Positions 1-10,633 are shown, counted from the stretch's first letter. The stretch: DNA of 64,000 nt from Stenocarpella maydis (GCA_002270565.1 NQMI01000102.1:1-64000); one strand, 5' to 3'. A program made the numbers and translations. The notes: generated by a model from the letters alone, not told the origin.

Positions 1-408
1 CAGGTTCCCTTTGCAACACCCAACCCCCCCCCCCTCACAAGCGCGCACACGCCCTCACCAGTTTGCGAAACAAGCCCTCGCCAAGAGTAAACCTGCAGAG
101 TCACACCCATCAAATCGGAGTAGACACTGAAGTGGTTTACATTACAGATATCAGCCCCCGTAAACTTAAAGATAATTCAGTCAGTTGCAGTGCTTGCCAT
201 CGGGCTAACATCGAGAAAATGCGCTATAATCCTTCTAAATTTCAAAATTGTAGGCGTTCGCCGATCCTGGTCTAGCCAAGAAGGAGGAGAGGGGGGACGG
301 GGACGAGCCCCAACTGGTAGCCTCCAAACATCTCGGGACCTCGGCTCTTACACTTCCTTTCCCGCTGTCATACTCGGGCACCAGGCATCAGGCCTATCCT
401 CCTACGCA

Positions 409-1776
409 ATGGATCCATTCATCACCATTCCAATAGAGGTGTGTCAGGTTATCCTGGAAGGGCTGTCGAGTCTGCGAGACCTGCAGTCGGCATGCCTGTC
501 CAGCCGGGCCTTGCTCGTCGCGAGTGGTGCGTCCAGGCGCTTAACTCGCCACCGCGTGTTCCTGAACCAGTTCTACGGCCTCAAAGCGGAGAACAGCGCT
601 AGAAAGTCAAGAATGCACAGCTCTTTCGTAGTCGCTGGCCGTTGGATCAGCTACCTGTCCAAGAAAGATGCATACGATGGTCTCATCTTCCGAGAAGTCC
701 TCTGGCCCCATTTGCTGGCCGATTGGAGCAGACGCACCTACAATAAAATCAAGGATACAGATGGTTTTTGTTTGTGGGCTACGCACCTTGCATCCTCCCA
801 CCGGCAGTTTCACGATGAAGCCAAAGCGAGGCGCGTGGAAGCGGAGACGTTACGACTTGTCCCTGCTGAAAGGGTCCACCTGGGTGAGCCATGGCTTTCA
901 TGGCTGCAGGCGACCATCGCTGCTTGTACTAGTCAGGGCGACTACGACTATGCGGCTTACATCTGCAAGGAAATGTGGTCCCGCTTCGATCTAAGTCCGG
1001 ATCATCGACACAAGCCTGGATTGGATGGGCTCGAACTCGTCAGAATCACCTCAACACTCTGTCACCGCCAAGAGGGTGTTGGCACCGCCGAGGCAAAATC
1101 AATGGAAGGTTTTGATTCAGCACTCCGATTGGCTTGGGAATTTCTCCGCCTACAATGCGCGAGCGATGGCCCCGTCTACCAGCCTGGCATGTTCTGTTAC
1201 CGATGCCTCGACGCTGCCAGGCTGCTTTTTCAAACGGCTAAGCTATCTCAGGGCACCGTTGAATCGGGTTTCCCTCATTTGCAGAGAGTATGGCAGGGCA
1301 TTCAGCCAAGAGGTATGGCTTTTAATGCGTGGTCACACCTCCTCGTGGACTGTCATGTCGACCGAGTCGCTGGGGTTTTCATGGTCTGGGCGAAACTACA
1401 AGAAGACAGGCAGGAAGTCTTCCTCCAGAACATCGACCTCGAATGGGCTAGGTATTTAATATTCCTGCTTCGAAAAAGAGGTGCATTGGAGCGAAGTCTC
1501 CCCTTTCAGGCAGAGGTGCTCGATTTGATGTCTCCACGAGATGAGCAATACTGCGCTTTTGGTCGGAACCTTGCGGATGCATACGTAAAAGATGGACAGA
1601 TACAACAAGCTATCGACGTGAGGGAAAAGGTGCTCGACGAGCTTCCTGTTAGCTCGGCCCTTCGACCTGCATGGACCATGGCGTTGGCCAGGCTATATAG
1701 GAGAATTGGCCGATTTGAAGATGTGGGTTGTCTTTCAAAACCTTGGTCAAAGATGGACACGCTTTCAACATATTGA
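409..1776 (+). CDS. F-box-like protein with C-terminal helical repeats, single exon
   Basis: The frame is open from 190, but the first Met followed by an F-box-like segment is at 409, giving 455 aa. Residues 3-40 fit an F-box: a PIEV..VILEGL core, then a leucine-rich helix and a Cys-Leu-Ser-Ser turn. F-box proteins bind Skp1 and present substrates to SCF ubiquitin ligases. The C-terminal third has spaced A-x2-Y and LA-DAY helices reminiscent of TPR repeats, a layout seen in many fungal F-box proteins of unknown target. No introns are apparent. The last 20 residues do not look like a helical repeat, and a neighbouring frame continues open to about 1823, so the end may be frameshifted. It is isolated, with about 1.4 kb of empty DNA downstream. 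F-box assignment is moderate; substrate unknown. Confidence 0.6.
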   Translation: MDPFITIPIEVCQVILEGLSSLRDLQSACLSSRALLVASGASRRLTRHRVFLNQFYGLKAENSARKSRMHSSFVVAGRWISYLSKKDAYDGLIFREVLWPHLLADWSRRTYNKIKDTDGFCLWATHLASSHRQFHDEAKARRVEAETLRLVPAERVHLGEPWLSWLQATIAACTSQGDYDYAAYICKEMWSRFDLSPDHRHKPGLDGLELVRITSTLCHRQEGVGTAEAKSMEGFDSALRLAWEFLRLQCASDGPVYQPGMFCYRCLDAARLLFQTAKLSQGTVESGFPHLQRVWQGIQPRGMAFNAWSHLLVDCHVDRVAGVFMVWAKLQEDRQEVFLQNIDLEWARYLIFLLRKRGALERSLPFQAEVLDLMSPRDEQYCAFGRNLADAYVKDGQIQQAIDVREKVLDELPVSSALRPAWTMALARLYRRIGRFEDVGCLSKPWSKMDTLSTY

Positions 1777-3155
1777 TGGAGCATTATTGGTCTCTGCTTG
1801 ACTACAGCCGTCTAATGAGATAGACTGGGCAGTGGTGGGGAAACAAAAAGAGGAATTGGAAGCTTGCGGGTTTTCAATATATTGATATTTCTTTGGGAAA
1901 GCTCATGCCATCTCAGCCATCAATCATGGAATGAATCAGCAAATACCTACAATTTCATATAATTCAGACACTCACACCTAGAATGGGGAAAGAATGGGGA
2001 AAGACAAAAGTTAGTATACTAGCACATCTATAGATCATTTTGGTAAGTTATAGCTATACTAATATCAGCTTAAGCAATCAGATATCAGAATGAAAGCTCA
2101 AGATATAAGCCTGATTCACATGCAGCTAAGGTTAATTCATAACTTAGGAATTACTTTAGGTTTGAGGCTGATGGACTATATTACCTAGGTCATGATGCAA
2201 AAGTGTTGCAAGTATAATTGTTATAGGTATGGATGGGTAAGACATGGGGTTTTGGACTTCTACCTGGTTTTCATGTTTACGGTAGATCGCGGTGCTTTCC
2301 CTTTTTGTGTAGGCAGAAGATCAGTTGAAAAATTGTATGTTCTGTTGCTCTACTAATGTCTGCGGTAATACTGAGAGTGTTAGTAAAAAATTGGAGAGGA
2401 GAAGCTGCTTCGCACAGTATCTTGTGCGATAGACTCATTCTTCCAATCTTATAATTAGAGCACTTAAAAGAAATTCACGTTTCAAGCAGTGAATAAATAA
2501 CAGCACAGTCTCTGGCCCGGCCAAGGCCCAGGCACCAGGTAATGAGTCAGAGCCCAGCTGTCTCTGATAATTGTCGAAGTCTGCAATGATCCCAGTAGTC
2601 TAAATTAATGTCTTCCGACTCAACGCCCTAGATCTATGATTAATACACGTGCTTCTGATTCACATGGTTAAGGAAGAGCTCGGAGAAGCAATTCTGCAAT
2701 TCAGTCTGTGTCTTAAGAGATCGTATCCATCCCAACCCCTGAGGACTTTCATCTTCTGTGCCATATACGATTTATGTTGGTGCTTTTCTGGTGGCCATGA
2801 AGATTTCATACATGCCCACGTGTCCAAACGCTGATAGATGAATGACTCAAAAGATCTTTCTCAAGGACATTCTGCTTACCCTGAAATCTACTATACATGG
2901 TTACCTAGACCCACTCATTCCTGTCTGCTGCACCAACATGTCAAAGGATTACAGCGGCCGGGAAGTCATCTGTACCAGGGTTGCACTTACCAACCAACAG
3001 GCCCCCTCCACCAGCCGGAATTCGGACCGAGATGGTGCCCAACCGCAGACTGGGCGTGCGGAACTTCAAAATTATTTCTCTGGCTGACGTAGAACCCTTC
3101 ACTTACTCATAACTCGTGCTTCAAATTCTCAGCCGGCTGACATCTATCTCTCACC
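1777..3155. other. intergenic, no supported gene
   Basis: About 1.4 kb of mixed composition, AT-rich from 1850 to 2500. Short open frames at 2649-2834 and 2838-3092 lack recognisable domains and overlap one another. The last 100 bases before 3156 presumably hold the promoter and leader of the NAD(P)-binding gene. Confidence 0.5.
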
Positions 3156-3980
3156 ATGAAGCTCGTTATCGGAGGCTCTAGTGGCCTTGTGGCGCGAAAG
3201 AGCCCCGCTGCCAGCCTCGAACGCCAGCGCTGGCAAGCTCAAGTCCGTTGTTTGTGACGACTTCGCGAGCTATTCTTACTGCGTCAAGAAGGAGCTCGAA
3301 AATGCGGATGCAATCATCTGGTAAAGCCACATTCCTACCTAGGTATCTTACAGTCATCTGTCGGCTATGGCCAAGCAACTCATGAAACAAAAACAGGACT
3401 ATTTCCGTAACTACTATGAAATTGAAGACCATCCCTTGGGAGGAAACAGGCAAGGTCTCAAGGGATTATGCCATCAATGCTATTCAGACCGTGGCAGGCC
3501 TTCCCCGCAAGGGCAATCAACTTCCCCGTTTCATTTATATGAGCGGCCACTTTGCCCCTCGCGAGCGGACCGAACAGATCAAAGTGCTAGGCGACCTTGG
3601 GATGATGGAGTACAGCGATCTGCGCGTAAGTGTCTTCTTTTCCTTCGTGACTCTCTATCCATGGCGAAGCGCCCTCTTCTCACATAATGCGGCCTCGGAT
3701 GACTGACAGTGTGCTCACCAACCCTCAGGGCGAGATCGGATCCCGCATTCTGGCGTTCGCCGATGAGTCTAGGGGTCTGGTCCAGTCGTGCGTCACCAAG
3801 TCCGGCTTTATCAACGCCCCGGGAAAGGCGGTGCCCAATGTTCCCGGCCTGCCGCTGGTCGAGCTGCAGGACATCGTGGCGGCTATGCTGGACCAGGTCG
3901 TCAACAGGTTTGCAAATGATACATTGTCCAATGAAGACCTGGTGCGTATTGGGAGGAAAGCTCCCCTGGGAGAAGAGTAA
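3156..3980 (+). pseudogene. NAD(P)-binding (NmrA/epimerase-like) protein, N-terminus broken
   Basis: Three exons can be traced: 3156-3320, 3397-3625 and 3729-3980, with clean GT-AG introns 3321-3396 and 3626-3728. Exon 1 opens with a Rossmann start (MKLVIGGSSGLV, matching GGxxGxxG), but that frame stops within about 35 codons. The downstream part of exon 1 (SAGKLKSVVCDDF onward) is one frame over. Roughly the betaA-to-beta2 part of the fold appears to be missing, so the break looks like a deletion plus frameshift between about 3190 and 3210. Exons 2 and 3 stay in frame and encode the rest of a short atypical NAD(P)-binding protein (SGHFAPR, then a VTKSGFINAPGK segment). Such proteins act as oxidoreductases or cofactor sensors and are frequent in metabolite clusters. 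Without the cofactor loop it is unlikely to be active. A sequencing error is the main alternative. Confidence 0.65.
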
Positions 3981-4695
3981 GTGGTGTGAGCTGCTGCAAC
4001 CATTTCAAGGCAATCGTAATTCGTGCAGCAGGTTGGTGCGAGGCAGAGTCGTCTTCCCTGACGGTACAAATAGGAATAAATCTTTTATTCGCCGGTATTA
4101 AAACGTGTGCCAGTAGTCATAAGGTTCATCTGCATTCGTGACCAACCAACTATCATATTTACCACCGTTCATCTCGTGATTTTCCTAGAGAAAAGCCCAA
4201 CTACGTCTCAATCAACGGAGCGCACGCTAGAGACTCGAAGCAGGTGATCAAGCTGTCCAGTGATTGCTGTAGGGGTATTGTACCGTTAAATAGAACGCAC
4301 AACTTTGTATAACATGCTTACATACCGGAAGTATCGGCGACGCCAACGACTAAGCACAATCGCGTTTCCCCGATGGCTGATGATTTGTGCGACGCAGGTG
4401 GGGCGGGGTTTCAGGCGGGTTTAATCCGTTCGAGCTGACGAGACAAGCATTCCAAAAGCTGACATAGCATAGAAGCAGTAGTGCAGCTGTAATACTGAGG
4501 GATTCCACTGTGCGTGCGTAGTGTACAATGCCTTCCGGGACTCCCGAGCCAACCCTCCCCGCAGATATGGGGCCGGATCTACAATACACCAACCCCCGGC
4601 CGTCTTGCAGCGTAACCTACCCCCCTTCTCCTCTCAACAACCAACACACAACCTGAAAACACACGGAGCGGCGGATTTAACTTCAGACCAAGAGG
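3981..4695. promoter_or_regulatory. intergenic/promoter region of the methyltransferase
   Basis: About 0.7 kb between two same-strand genes. No coding frame is supported. A pyrimidine-rich stretch just before 4696 (CCCCCTTCTCCTCTC near 4620) is a usual feature of filamentous-fungal core promoters and leaders. Function is inferred from position only. Confidence 0.4.
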
Positions 4696-5641
4696 ATGGG
4701 CGATGATCATCAAAGCCCCATGTCTAGTGGGAGGCAGTCCTACTCGTCTTCTTCCCAGATCGGCTCCAAGGACAGGAGCGTGGCCTGGTATGACAAAACC
4801 TTGTCTGGGGTCCCTGCTGATGCCCGAGAGCTGCTTGAAAAATACTCGCAGATTCCATCGGACGAGGTGGAATCCCATGTGCTTGCTATAGTAGGTTGGG
4901 AGGAATGAATGTTCATACTTGAATATCCGGGCATGTTCCTAAAGCTTAACTAACAGGAACATTAATCAGAGGGACAAGGCATGGGACGTCTACCCGTACC
5001 CTTGTATTGGGCAGTTCAAATTCCTAGCCCTCAGGCTATACGAGCTGCCCGCCTACGCCACCGTTGTCCACCGCCTAAAGCGCGGCGCAAAGTACCTTGA
5101 CATCGGCTGCTGCCTAGGCCAGGATATACGCAAGTTAGTCATGGACGGGGCACCGCCTGAGAACCTGTACGGAGCAGAGCTGCACGCGCCGTTCATTGGC
5201 CTTGGCTACGAGCTCTTTCGGGACCACAGACTGGCGTCGACGTTCATGGAGGCAGACGCCCTGGTCCTCTCCGGCGACAGCACTCTGTCCAAGCTCAGTG
5301 GACAGATGGACATTGTGCATCTGGGCATGGTTCTTCACGTGTTTGGAATCGACAAGCAGCGGACTCTGCTCGAAAATTGTATCTCGCTGCTTAAGCCTAA
5401 GCGCGGCAGTATGATCCTTGGCACAGCGGTTGGGGACATAGAGAGCACCCATACGCCAGCGGGATCCTTTCTGCACAGCAATGAGACGTTCAGGAATATG
5501 TGGGCGAACATCTCTAAGCGGACGGGCTTCAAGTTCGATTGCAAGATTTCCATGGATGAAGGGCTGGCAATACTTGAGGTCAAGAAAAGGTTTGGTTATG
5601 AAAAGGCTCGGCGACTAATATTTGAGGTAGAGAGACTCTAG
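4696..5641 (+). CDS. SAM-dependent methyltransferase, AusD/Trt5-like family
   Basis: Two exons, 4696-4890 and 4970-5641, joined by a 79-bp GT-AG intron (4891-4969), give 288 aa. An earlier AG at 4956 would lead straight into a stop, so the AG at 4969 was chosen. It restores the family-typical RDKAWDVYPYPCIGQF junction. The SAM-binding motif I is LDIGCCLGQD at residues 108-117, followed by the acidic strand-2 region (GAELHAPFIGLGYELF). The acceptor-side segment IVHLGMVLHVFG and a LLKPKRGSMILG strand follow. The family O-methylates carboxyl or hydroxyl groups of fungal meroterpenoids and polyketides. Length matches the family. It neighbours a broken NAD(P)-binding gene and an O-methyltransferase relic, suggesting an old metabolite locus. 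Its substrate cannot be read from sequence. Confidence 0.8.
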
Positions 5642-5665
5642 TAGCGGTGTAGTGATCCAGCATTC

Positions 5666-5975
5666 TCAAACTCGCCAGTCTTTAGCCTTCTGTCCTCGAG
5701 AATGCCTAGGCTTCAATGACACCATCTGCACCCACTTCAGGGCCGTCCAGATGCTGACGTTCCGGAACCCAGCTTGGCCGAGCAGTTCTCGCCACCTTGC
5801 CCCATGCGCTCCACATCGGCAATAAAGGTTATCATAAACAAGTTCAAAATGCCAGAGGCCTTGTCAGAATTTCGCTCTGAGAGAATCAATTCGTGAATTA
5901 TAAGTTTCGAATAGCCAGGCACCATAGCCTTTCTGACCTTTTCCAGGATCATCAGGCAGTACGAGCTAGTAGAGT
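5666..5975 (-). pseudogene. relic of a COMT-type O-methyltransferase C-terminus
   Basis: On the minus strand, about 5965 down to 5830 encodes MILEKVRKAMVPGYSK, then LIIHELILSERN and FMITFIADVER, the characteristic run after motif III of plant/fungal O-methyltransferases. The frame then shifts by one near 5810, and the other frame reads RELLGQAGFRNVSIW and continues to a TGA at 5666-5668. Everything upstream (dimerisation domain, SAM motif I, catalytic His) is absent. This is a truncated, frameshifted remnant convergent with the intact methyltransferase ending at 5641. The family assignment rests on order and spacing of motifs. Confidence 0.6.
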
Positions 5976-6885
5976 ATAAGATGATAGAAGTATGTTCTTG
6001 CACCTATGGGATTTCAATCTCCTTATAATGGGAAGATTTGAGTATGCAGCATGGATTGGATATACTCTCTAGAGGGCTTGTCTTTAAGCCCTAGCACTAT
6101 AGTATTTTATAACTCCTAAGGGCTCCCCCTAATAGGCCTTGTTAACAAGTAAGGGATTTGAGATGCAGTAAGGAATCGAACCCATGACCCTCCCACACTC
6201 TGGCCAATCAAGCAGCAGTGGAAAATGCACGGACCATCTGCTCCAGCCTCCTAATTTCGTTGCGCCGCTGCCAGCCCACTCCTCGAGAGCAGCCAATAAG
6301 AGGTGGCTCGCCCACTGTTTTCAACGACATAGGTGCTGTTCTTTCAACGACGTGCTTCAACCCTTCACCTTGCACTGTCGTTACCAAAGCCACAACGCGC
6401 TCGACAGGCTCACCCCCACAGAGAGCCGAGCACAAACACACAACACACGGTCAGTTCAAAGGTGTCCACTTCTCGAGGATCACCGCGCCGCCCGCCTGAC
6501 CCGACGAGAGATGCACGCGTTACGAGCCTCCGAGACCGACAATTGCCGACTTCTACCCATTGCCTGCGGGCACTGGAAGAACCGGGGTCTCGGGAGATGG
6601 CATCGCCCGTCGGCCACATGATTCCTGCTCTGTGGCTCCGGGCCATGCTTCTTCTCATGGTAGTACCTGTGCTCACACGTTTCGTTGCGCTGAGGCGGCG
6701 AGGACTCTAGCTCGTCATCGTCCGACTTTCACCATTCCTTTGCCGTATCGCCACGGCAGTTCAGAGTCAAGGCTGCTCTTTTTCCAAGCCTGGGTGGGCG
6801 GGATCCTATCCATGGCAACATGGATAGGGGATACGACGACTTTTTACGTCTGCTGTACATCTAATACTGATTCTTCACAGGCCCA
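5976..6885. promoter_or_regulatory. upstream region and probable 5' leader of the 441-aa protein gene
   Basis: 6000-6180 is AT-rich and empty. 6200-6880 has gene-like composition, but its overlapping short frames have no recognisable domains and look like leader sequence. An intron-like end (TTCTTCACAG at 6871-6880) lies just before the start codon at 6886, so a leader intron is likely. An isolated GGTTCGATTCC (Pol III B-box consensus) is on the minus strand near 6172-6182. Confidence 0.4.
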
Positions 6886-8211
6886 ATGGCGACGTCGTTC
6901 GACGACGATGCAACCACAGCCTCCATCGACTCGGCACATGACGATAATATAGACGTATCAAAGGCACCCATAGTTGTATCCTGGACCGACGATCAGAACC
7001 AAGTGCAGTCCTTGGGCCATTCATCACTGACCCACGATCATGTCACATTCGACGTACACTTCGACGCAGAATCTCACACTGCCTTCTTCAAAATCACTGC
7101 CAACCTCGCCCTCAAGGGCAAACGCAACAGGTCCAACATCTTCCTGTTCATCCCCCCCGAGCGCGTTCAGACACTAGATCTCGTCGAGCAAGATGATAAG
7201 TCCGCGCCCGCATCCAAGATACTCGGCACAAGCACACATGCACTGCATTTCGTCCTGTCCGAGCCACCGGCCTTTGTCGTTCCGAAAGATGATTATGTCC
7301 CCAAGGGCGATACAGCGCGCAATACGTTGGAGGCCCTACAGGCACTCTCTCAAGTGACCCGCTTCCGTGTGGATTTGCCGTCGAACATCCTGGCCAAGCA
7401 GCGTCTGCTTGCGCTCTGTGAGATGGCTTGCTCTGGGGGATCCCTGAAGACAATGCCCGGTGTCGCAAACCCGGCAAAATTGTATGGGGGTAAGGGAGCC
7501 CGGGTCATCGAAGGCGGGCAGTCTGGCGCGACTGAAGTGCGGTCTAGTGTGGAAGCGTCCGGAAGCGCTGAGAAGGCGTCCTCGGCCCCTCCCCACGATC
7601 ACCCACAGGATAAGGATCCTGGGCCTAGTGGGACTGCGCCAGCCGAATATCCACCGTCTTACGATGGCGTTTGCCACTCTCCTCCATCCTACCCGCACCC
7701 AAGTATCAAACGCCGCCGACTTGATAGTCCTGGGGTAATCAAGCAGCCCATGTTAAAGATAGAGGATATTTGTAGGCAGGGTTTCAGCGACATCGGTCAT
7801 CGCCTGGACCGCATAGAAAAGCAACTTGGTAGCTTAGGCGCTCGCCTGGATCAGGTTGAGCAACAAATCTATTTGATAGAGAGCCCCCCTCGCAAACAAC
7901 CACACCAGAGCTCTAGTCAGCAGAGTGGCCAGGGTGGTGATGGGCTTGATCAAAGAGTGGAATATGTGGAAGAACGCGTGGCAAGTCTCGAGGGGAAGCT
8001 GGATGCCGGCTTGAGTGAGTTGGCAGAGACCATCGACACCCAGATCGCCGAGGTGAGGTATGATTTTGACGAAACCACCTTGTTCCGCATAGAGGATGAG
8101 ATGGGCATCGCGCGGACAGAGCTGGAGGAGCTTGTACGAGACGAGCTACGCAATGTTGCTGAAGAGATAGACGACACAGTCAGGGAAAAACTGCGAGATG
8201 CTTTATCATAG
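6886..8211 (+). CDS. conserved fungal protein of unknown function with C-terminal coiled coil
   Basis: A single open frame of 441 aa. Residues 1-190 look like a globular beta-rich domain: alternating strands such as FDVHFDAESHTAFFKITANLAL, then a proline-containing FLFIPPERV segment. Residues 200-290 are Pro/Ser/Gly/Asp-rich and probably disordered, with a basic KRRR patch that could act as a nuclear-localisation signal. From about residue 298 there are heptad-like helices (IGHRLDRIEKQLGSLGARLD, then EYVEERVASLEGKLD), and the final 60 residues are a highly charged helix, consistent with oligomerisation. The start was chosen because the ATG follows a splice-acceptor-like sequence and the frame is open throughout. 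I recognise no enzymatic motif. It resembles hypothetical proteins common in Sordariomycetes. It sits at the edge of the transposon block. Confidence 0.65.
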   Translation: MATSFDDDATTASIDSAHDDNIDVSKAPIVVSWTDDQNQVQSLGHSSLTHDHVTFDVHFDAESHTAFFKITANLALKGKRNRSNIFLFIPPERVQTLDLVEQDDKSAPASKILGTSTHALHFVLSEPPAFVVPKDDYVPKGDTARNTLEALQALSQVTRFRVDLPSNILAKQRLLALCEMACSGGSLKTMPGVANPAKLYGGKGARVIEGGQSGATEVRSSVEASGSAEKASSAPPHDHPQDKDPGPSGTAPAEYPPSYDGVCHSPPSYPHPSIKRRRLDSPGVIKQPMLKIEDICRQGFSDIGHRLDRIEKQLGSLGARLDQVEQQIYLIESPPRKQPHQSSSQQSGQGGDGLDQRVEYVEERVASLEGKLDAGLSELAETIDTQIAEVRYDFDETTLFRIEDEMGIARTELEELVRDELRNVAEEIDDTVREKLRDALS

Positions 8212-8776
8212 TAGTAAATACAATCAATCCTAAGTTTAGGTATGCAGGTAACAGTTACCAGTTACCCGCCATGTTGTTCCGTTCTGCTCCTGAGCTTGAT
8301 TAATAATTTCTTTTGGCATTGCCAGTGCAACTTGTTCCGGATCAGCCTGCCTACCTGGGTATCTCAAGTCGGTAGCAGGTTGTAAGGGTTGTGAATATAA
8401 GCAGAGTGAATAGGTATATGTAGCGGCTGAGTAGCAAAATAGTAGCGTAAGAGTGCTGTATTCCTAGGGAGATAGATACAACTAAACTTGCCCTCTCCTC
8501 TTCCTTCTCTACTCTTTCCTTCCTTTTCTTTTATAAGAATCCCCCCTTATTACTTCACTACTCTTAAGCTACTTATAACTTATGCCCTTATAATAAGACC
8601 TTTAATATATAATCTCCCTTAGTACTATTTAGGCTACTTATTATATATTAGTTACTTCTCTATAATATTCCTATAAGATCTTTAAGTACCTTAATCTAGA
8701 GCAATATACTAAACCTTAACTTATACGAGTTATGTTTTTATAGCATTTTTATAAGGAAGCTATTATAAGACCTCCT
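8212..8776. other. AT-rich transition into the transposon block
   Basis: Composition shifts abruptly after about 8400 to TpA-rich DNA with no coding frame. TGTAAGGGTTGTGAATATAA at 8380, followed by a long pyrimidine run at 8490-8530, looks like part of an old LTR, but no partner copy is recognisable in the window. Confidence 0.35.
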
Positions 8777-9195
8777 TGTTATGAACCAACGCGATGGCAT
8801 CCCAGGACCCAGGATAATCAGGACCAACTGCCACGACAACACACCGCAGGCCCCTTAACGGCGGAGCCAGCACTAAACGCTAAGGCTAGGGTTAGGGTCT
8901 AGGACCTACAGCTTAACCTTGCTCAGTAAGGATCGATAAGCAATCATAAGCCTTAGCAACTAAATACTAAAGAGTTAGGATATATAAGGATATAATTATT
9001 ATTATAGTAGATAGCTTTTATAAAATAAACTCTTTAGTTATTAATCTAAATATTTAGTCTTATTAACTGGATAACCTTATAGCTTTTAATTATACTCTCT
9101 TTATAAATAGTATCTTTATATACTGCAACCTAGTTATATGCTGCCTTTATGCTACTCTACTAATATAAACCCTATAGGTTACTTATTAAACCCTA
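8777..9195 (+). repeat. gypsy-type LTR, plus orientation (left copy)
   Basis: Begins TGTTATGAACCA and continues with a GC-richer block (8780-8940), then an AT-rich block containing ACTAAAGAGTT. The same sequence occurs inverted at 29589-29931, ending GGTTCATAACA. Related sequence also occurs at 54780-55119 and at the 58864 boundary. Directly downstream lies a gag relic in the same orientation, as expected for a 5' LTR. The right boundary is approximate because RIP-like decay obscures it. Confidence 0.6.
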
Positions 9196-9246
9196 TAAAG
9201 GTTTCGTATAATTATAATATTTTAAAAACTCTTATTTAAAATAACT

Positions 9247-10095
9247 ATATATATAACTAACTAAGTAATATAAAGACATAATATTAACTACCTTCTCTAA
9301 TAATAGATAGGCTTAGGCTATAAGTGCCCAGGAGATGGCCTTATAAATCAAACTGCTCTAGTAGGAAATTAACTATCTCTATATAGTTTAGCAAGCTAAG
9401 GCTTATAAGATAAACAAGCCTAGCCCCTATAAGGGAGATAAGAGAACCCTCTAGGGATTCCTTACTTAATGCTATACTTACTTTTAATATTATAAGCTTT
9501 AGTTTAGAAAAAATTATAATAAGATATCTATACTAGATATTAGCTTAAGGAAAATAGTCTTACTTAATTTAAACTTACTAAAAAAGATTATTAGAGAATA
9601 TAAAATGGATTAAGATAATAAGAAAGCTTCTTAGAAATATAAAACTTTAAATTAAAGAAAAATAAAAAAAAAAAAAGAAATAAATTATTAAATAATAGCT
9701 TACATAACTTAAATAGTAAGGCTTACCTTCTAAATATACTATCGACTTTAAATAACTTACTACTTATATTAGTTAGGGTGATAAAGTATTTATAAGCTAG
9801 TTCTATAAAGGATTTAAAAAAGATATTAAAGATAAGCTCTTAAGGAATAGGCCTAATAAATTTATAAATTATACATAGCTAAATTTGTTAATAACTAATT
9901 ATTAAATAATAATAAGGAACTACCTATAGTATCCATCTAGAACTTATAAAACTTAATACAGCATAATAATGCTCTTATAATAGTTAGAAGTATTATAATT
10001 ATAGAAGATAAGGATACTTCTCTAAAGAATGCTGCCAACCCAGGAACAACTATAAAGACCTATTCTAAAAGAATACTAATAAGTTAAAATAACTA
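9247..10095 (+). mobile_element. decayed gypsy gag with zinc-knuckle remnant
   Basis: Stops are frequent, but the plus strand retains a gag-like order. There is an MSAQEMALQI-type helix near 9330, then an EINYLYIVQQAKAY segment near 9370. Near 9985-10045 there is a CCHC-like zinc knuckle (Y-N-Y-R-R-x-G-Y-F-S-K-E-C-C), with Cys codons changed to Tyr as RIP would do. A homologous but inverted segment occupies about 20330-22430. The reverse transcriptase part does not follow; an R1 repeat begins at 10106. Confidence 0.5.
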
Positions 10096-10105
10096 TATAT
10101 TATTC

Positions 10106-10633
10106 TGATGAATTTGTGCCATAGAATAGCATTCAGTTAAGCGTGTGTGTGTTTCGGAAGTCGCAGTATGGTCTGAGCGAATTCGGACGAGACAAGGGTC
10201 TGACAACTTTGTATTGAATAAAGTTGGGCTTCTGTAAGCCCTCCTAGAACCTCCGAGTCGTCTCAACCCTAGGCACGCTGCGGTAGGCTCTGGTGCAAAT
10301 TTTCAAATGCCGGAAAATTCCCCCTTCCAACACACCATCTTGGGTTCCAAGCAGCCAGCCAACCATAGGCCTAACAATACCTAAATTAAGTATATATAAA
10401 CTTCAGAAACCAAGCTATCCAATGCACTAAGTTATATACTTTTTGGGTATGAAATAGGGTAATGCAGAGGCCTAAATTAAGGTGCAAATGCAGACCAAAA
10501 CAATTAACTTACAGCCATTAAACTTATCTTGCATTCGTATACACTGGGCGTACTTAGCGAAAATCGCCTAACTCAAAAGTCTAGGGTAACTTCTTGCATC
10601 GAGGGTAACTCCTGCAAGCAGTTCCGTTTAACA
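10106..10633 (-). repeat. R1 solo-LTR-like repeat, copy 1
   Basis: Minus-strand copy of a repeat that runs from TGTTAAACGGAACC to ...TTCATCA (TG...CA ends). It is more decayed than the other copies: only two degenerate units of the internal GGAGTTACCCTAGACTT repeat survive near 10590. It lies immediately after the gypsy gag relic. Confidence 0.7.

Noticed and set aside
6184..6952. Several overlapping 77-145 aa frames upstream of the 441-aa protein
   Set aside because: Mutually overlapping on both strands, low complexity, no domains; interpreted as leader or promoter DNA.
8885..8900. TTAGGG-like telomere motif (GCTAGGGTTAGGGTC)
   Set aside because: Only two adjacent units inside a gypsy LTR, not a telomeric array.
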